In this document: positions 6,888-7,688 of the stretch, piece after piece | How positions within the stretch are numbered: position 1 is the first letter of the stretch | How the letters are laid out: every line of letters begins with the position of its first letter | DNA from: JBLHKE01 sp047619485 | Lineage (GTDB): Bacteria > Verrucomicrobiota > Verrucomicrobiia > Verrucomicrobiales > DEV007 | Length of the DNA stretch: 7,688 nucleotides | Assembly (NCBI GenBank): GCA_047619485.1 | Contig: JBLHKE010000366.1 | Location: 1-7,688 of the forward strand | Reading direction: 5' to 3' | The notes under the pieces: model-generated | The model's input: the letters and a program-made list of their open reading frames with translations, nothing else | Told to the model about the DNA's origin: nothing | The model's database searches: none | Program-made: the position numbers and the translations under genes

Positions 6888-7688
6888 ATGTCTGACAAAA
6901 AATTCACCCTAGGTATCGATCTCGGCACCAGCAACTGCGCGCTCTCCGTGTGTGATCTCGGCAGCGACGACCTGCGCATGGTCGACGTCATCCAAGCGCT
7001 CGCCCCCAACAAGATCGGCCCGCGCGAGACCCTCCCGAGCGCCGCCTACCTAGCCCATGAGAGCGAATTCCCAGCCGAGTCTACCACTCTCCCATGGGGT
7101 GATTCCCAGATCATCGGGCACTTTGCCCGCGAGCACGGCTCCCAGGTTCCAGACCGTCTCGTGCTGAGCGCTAAATCTTGGCTATCCAACACCCAAGTTG
7201 ACCCGCGCACCCCAGTCCTGCCCTTCATGGCCGACTTGCCAGACGAGGAAAAAATTTCCGCGCTCGACGCATCGACCCGTTATCTCAATCACCTGCGCGA
7301 AGCCTTTCTCCACAGCGAACAACAGCGCGGCAACGACTGGACGATCACAGACGGCTTGGTCGTCATCACCGTCCCAGCCTCGTTCGACGAGACCGCCAGA
7401 AAACTCACCCTAGAAGCAGCAGCTGCTGCTGGCCTAGGCGAGGAAGTCGTCCTCCTAGAAGAACCCCAGGCCGCGTTTTACGCCTGGACAGCACAGGAGT
7501 TCAGCACCTGGAAAGACCAGGTCCAAGCCGGCGACTGCGTGCTCGTCTGTGACCTCGGTGGTGGCACCGCCGACTTCAGCCTCATCGCCATCAAAGACGA
7601 AGACGGCGACCTCGCGATGGAACGCGTCGCAGTCGGCGAGCACCTCCTTCTCGGCGGTGACAACATGGACATCGGCCTCGCCTACGCC
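6888..7688 (+). CDS. Hsp70 family protein, N-terminal ATPase part (3' end outside window)
   Basis: An open frame of 267 codons begins at ATG 6888 and runs to the last base of the window, so the gene is partial. The product begins MSDKKFTLGIDLGTSN, with the Hsp70/actin phosphate-1 motif GIDLGTSN at 9-16. VPASFDE at 162-168 and EEPQAAF at 191-197 match the DnaK 'VPAYFND' and 'NEPTAAA' positions. CDLGGGTADFS at 221-231 is the phosphate-2 motif, followed by GEHLLLGGDNMD, the usual 'GGxxxD' loop. It differs from DnaK in lacking a lysine/arginine-rich early loop and in having an insertion around 60-85, so it is a divergent Hsp70 of the kind found beside DUF2760 rather than the housekeeping chaperone. 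Members are usually much longer than this fragment and often carry a C-terminal DUF3731, which cannot be checked here. A weak ribosome site (CAGGTA, 6872-6877) lies ten bases upstream. The 52-base gap to the preceding gene is short enough for one operon. Confidence 0.93.
   Translation, partial: MSDKKFTLGIDLGTSNCALSVCDLGSDDLRMVDVIQALAPNKIGPRETLPSAAYLAHESEFPAESTTLPWGDSQIIGHFAREHGSQVPDRLVLSAKSWLSNTQVDPRTPVLPFMADLPDEEKISALDASTRYLNHLREAFLHSEQQRGNDWTITDGLVVITVPASFDETARKLTLEAAAAAGLGEEVVLLEEPQAAFYAWTAQEFSTWKDQVQAGDCVLVCDLGGGTADFSLIAIKDEDGDLAMERVAVGEHLLLGGDNMDIGLAYA

Overview
The window is GC-rich DNA that most likely comes from the Planctomycetota-Verrucomicrobiota group, with a lean towards Verrucomicrobiota. 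The strongest clue is an adjacent pair of large exported proteins: a cytochrome c/PA14/DUF1592-type protein and a Tat-exported DUF1552 protein. Such pairs occur in many copies in these phyla. Several genes lack a clear Shine-Dalgarno sequence. The phylum call is inference from gene content, not from a marker gene.

Left region (1-1392): the window opens inside a plus-strand gene whose C-terminal half looks like a polysaccharide pyruvyl transferase family protein. About 640 bases without an intact gene follow. On the minus strand this stretch holds what looks like a broken reading frame. Two frames each look coding over part of their length and would join if one C were lost from a five-C run, so it is either a decayed gene or one carrying a sequencing error. 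Base and codon use here is more balanced than further right, where C-ending codons dominate the plus strand.

Middle region (1393-5042): two genes overlapping by ATGA form a translationally coupled export operon. The first encodes a signal-peptide protein with two CXXCH haem-type motifs, a PA14 carbohydrate-binding-like domain and the DUF1587/1595/1592/1588/1585 series. The second encodes a DUF1552 protein with a twin-arginine signal. Their biochemical role is not settled; the PA14 domain and usual contexts suggest envelope-associated work on polysaccharides. The 231-base gap after them carries a pair of inverted 22-25 bp arms about 90 bp apart, resembling a REP doublet or small non-autonomous element.

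Right region (5274-7688): three genes in one direction form a chaperone-type cluster: a DUF2760 protein with an N-terminal membrane hairpin, an unrecognised four-helix membrane protein that starts on a TTG overlapping the DUF2760 stop codon, and the ATPase-domain start of an Hsp70 family protein that runs off the window. DUF2760 proteins are known neighbours of this divergent Hsp70 type. The membrane protein between them is the least explained gene here and the best candidate for something undescribed. Its predicted topology puts both soluble parts in the cytoplasm, where the Hsp70 would act.
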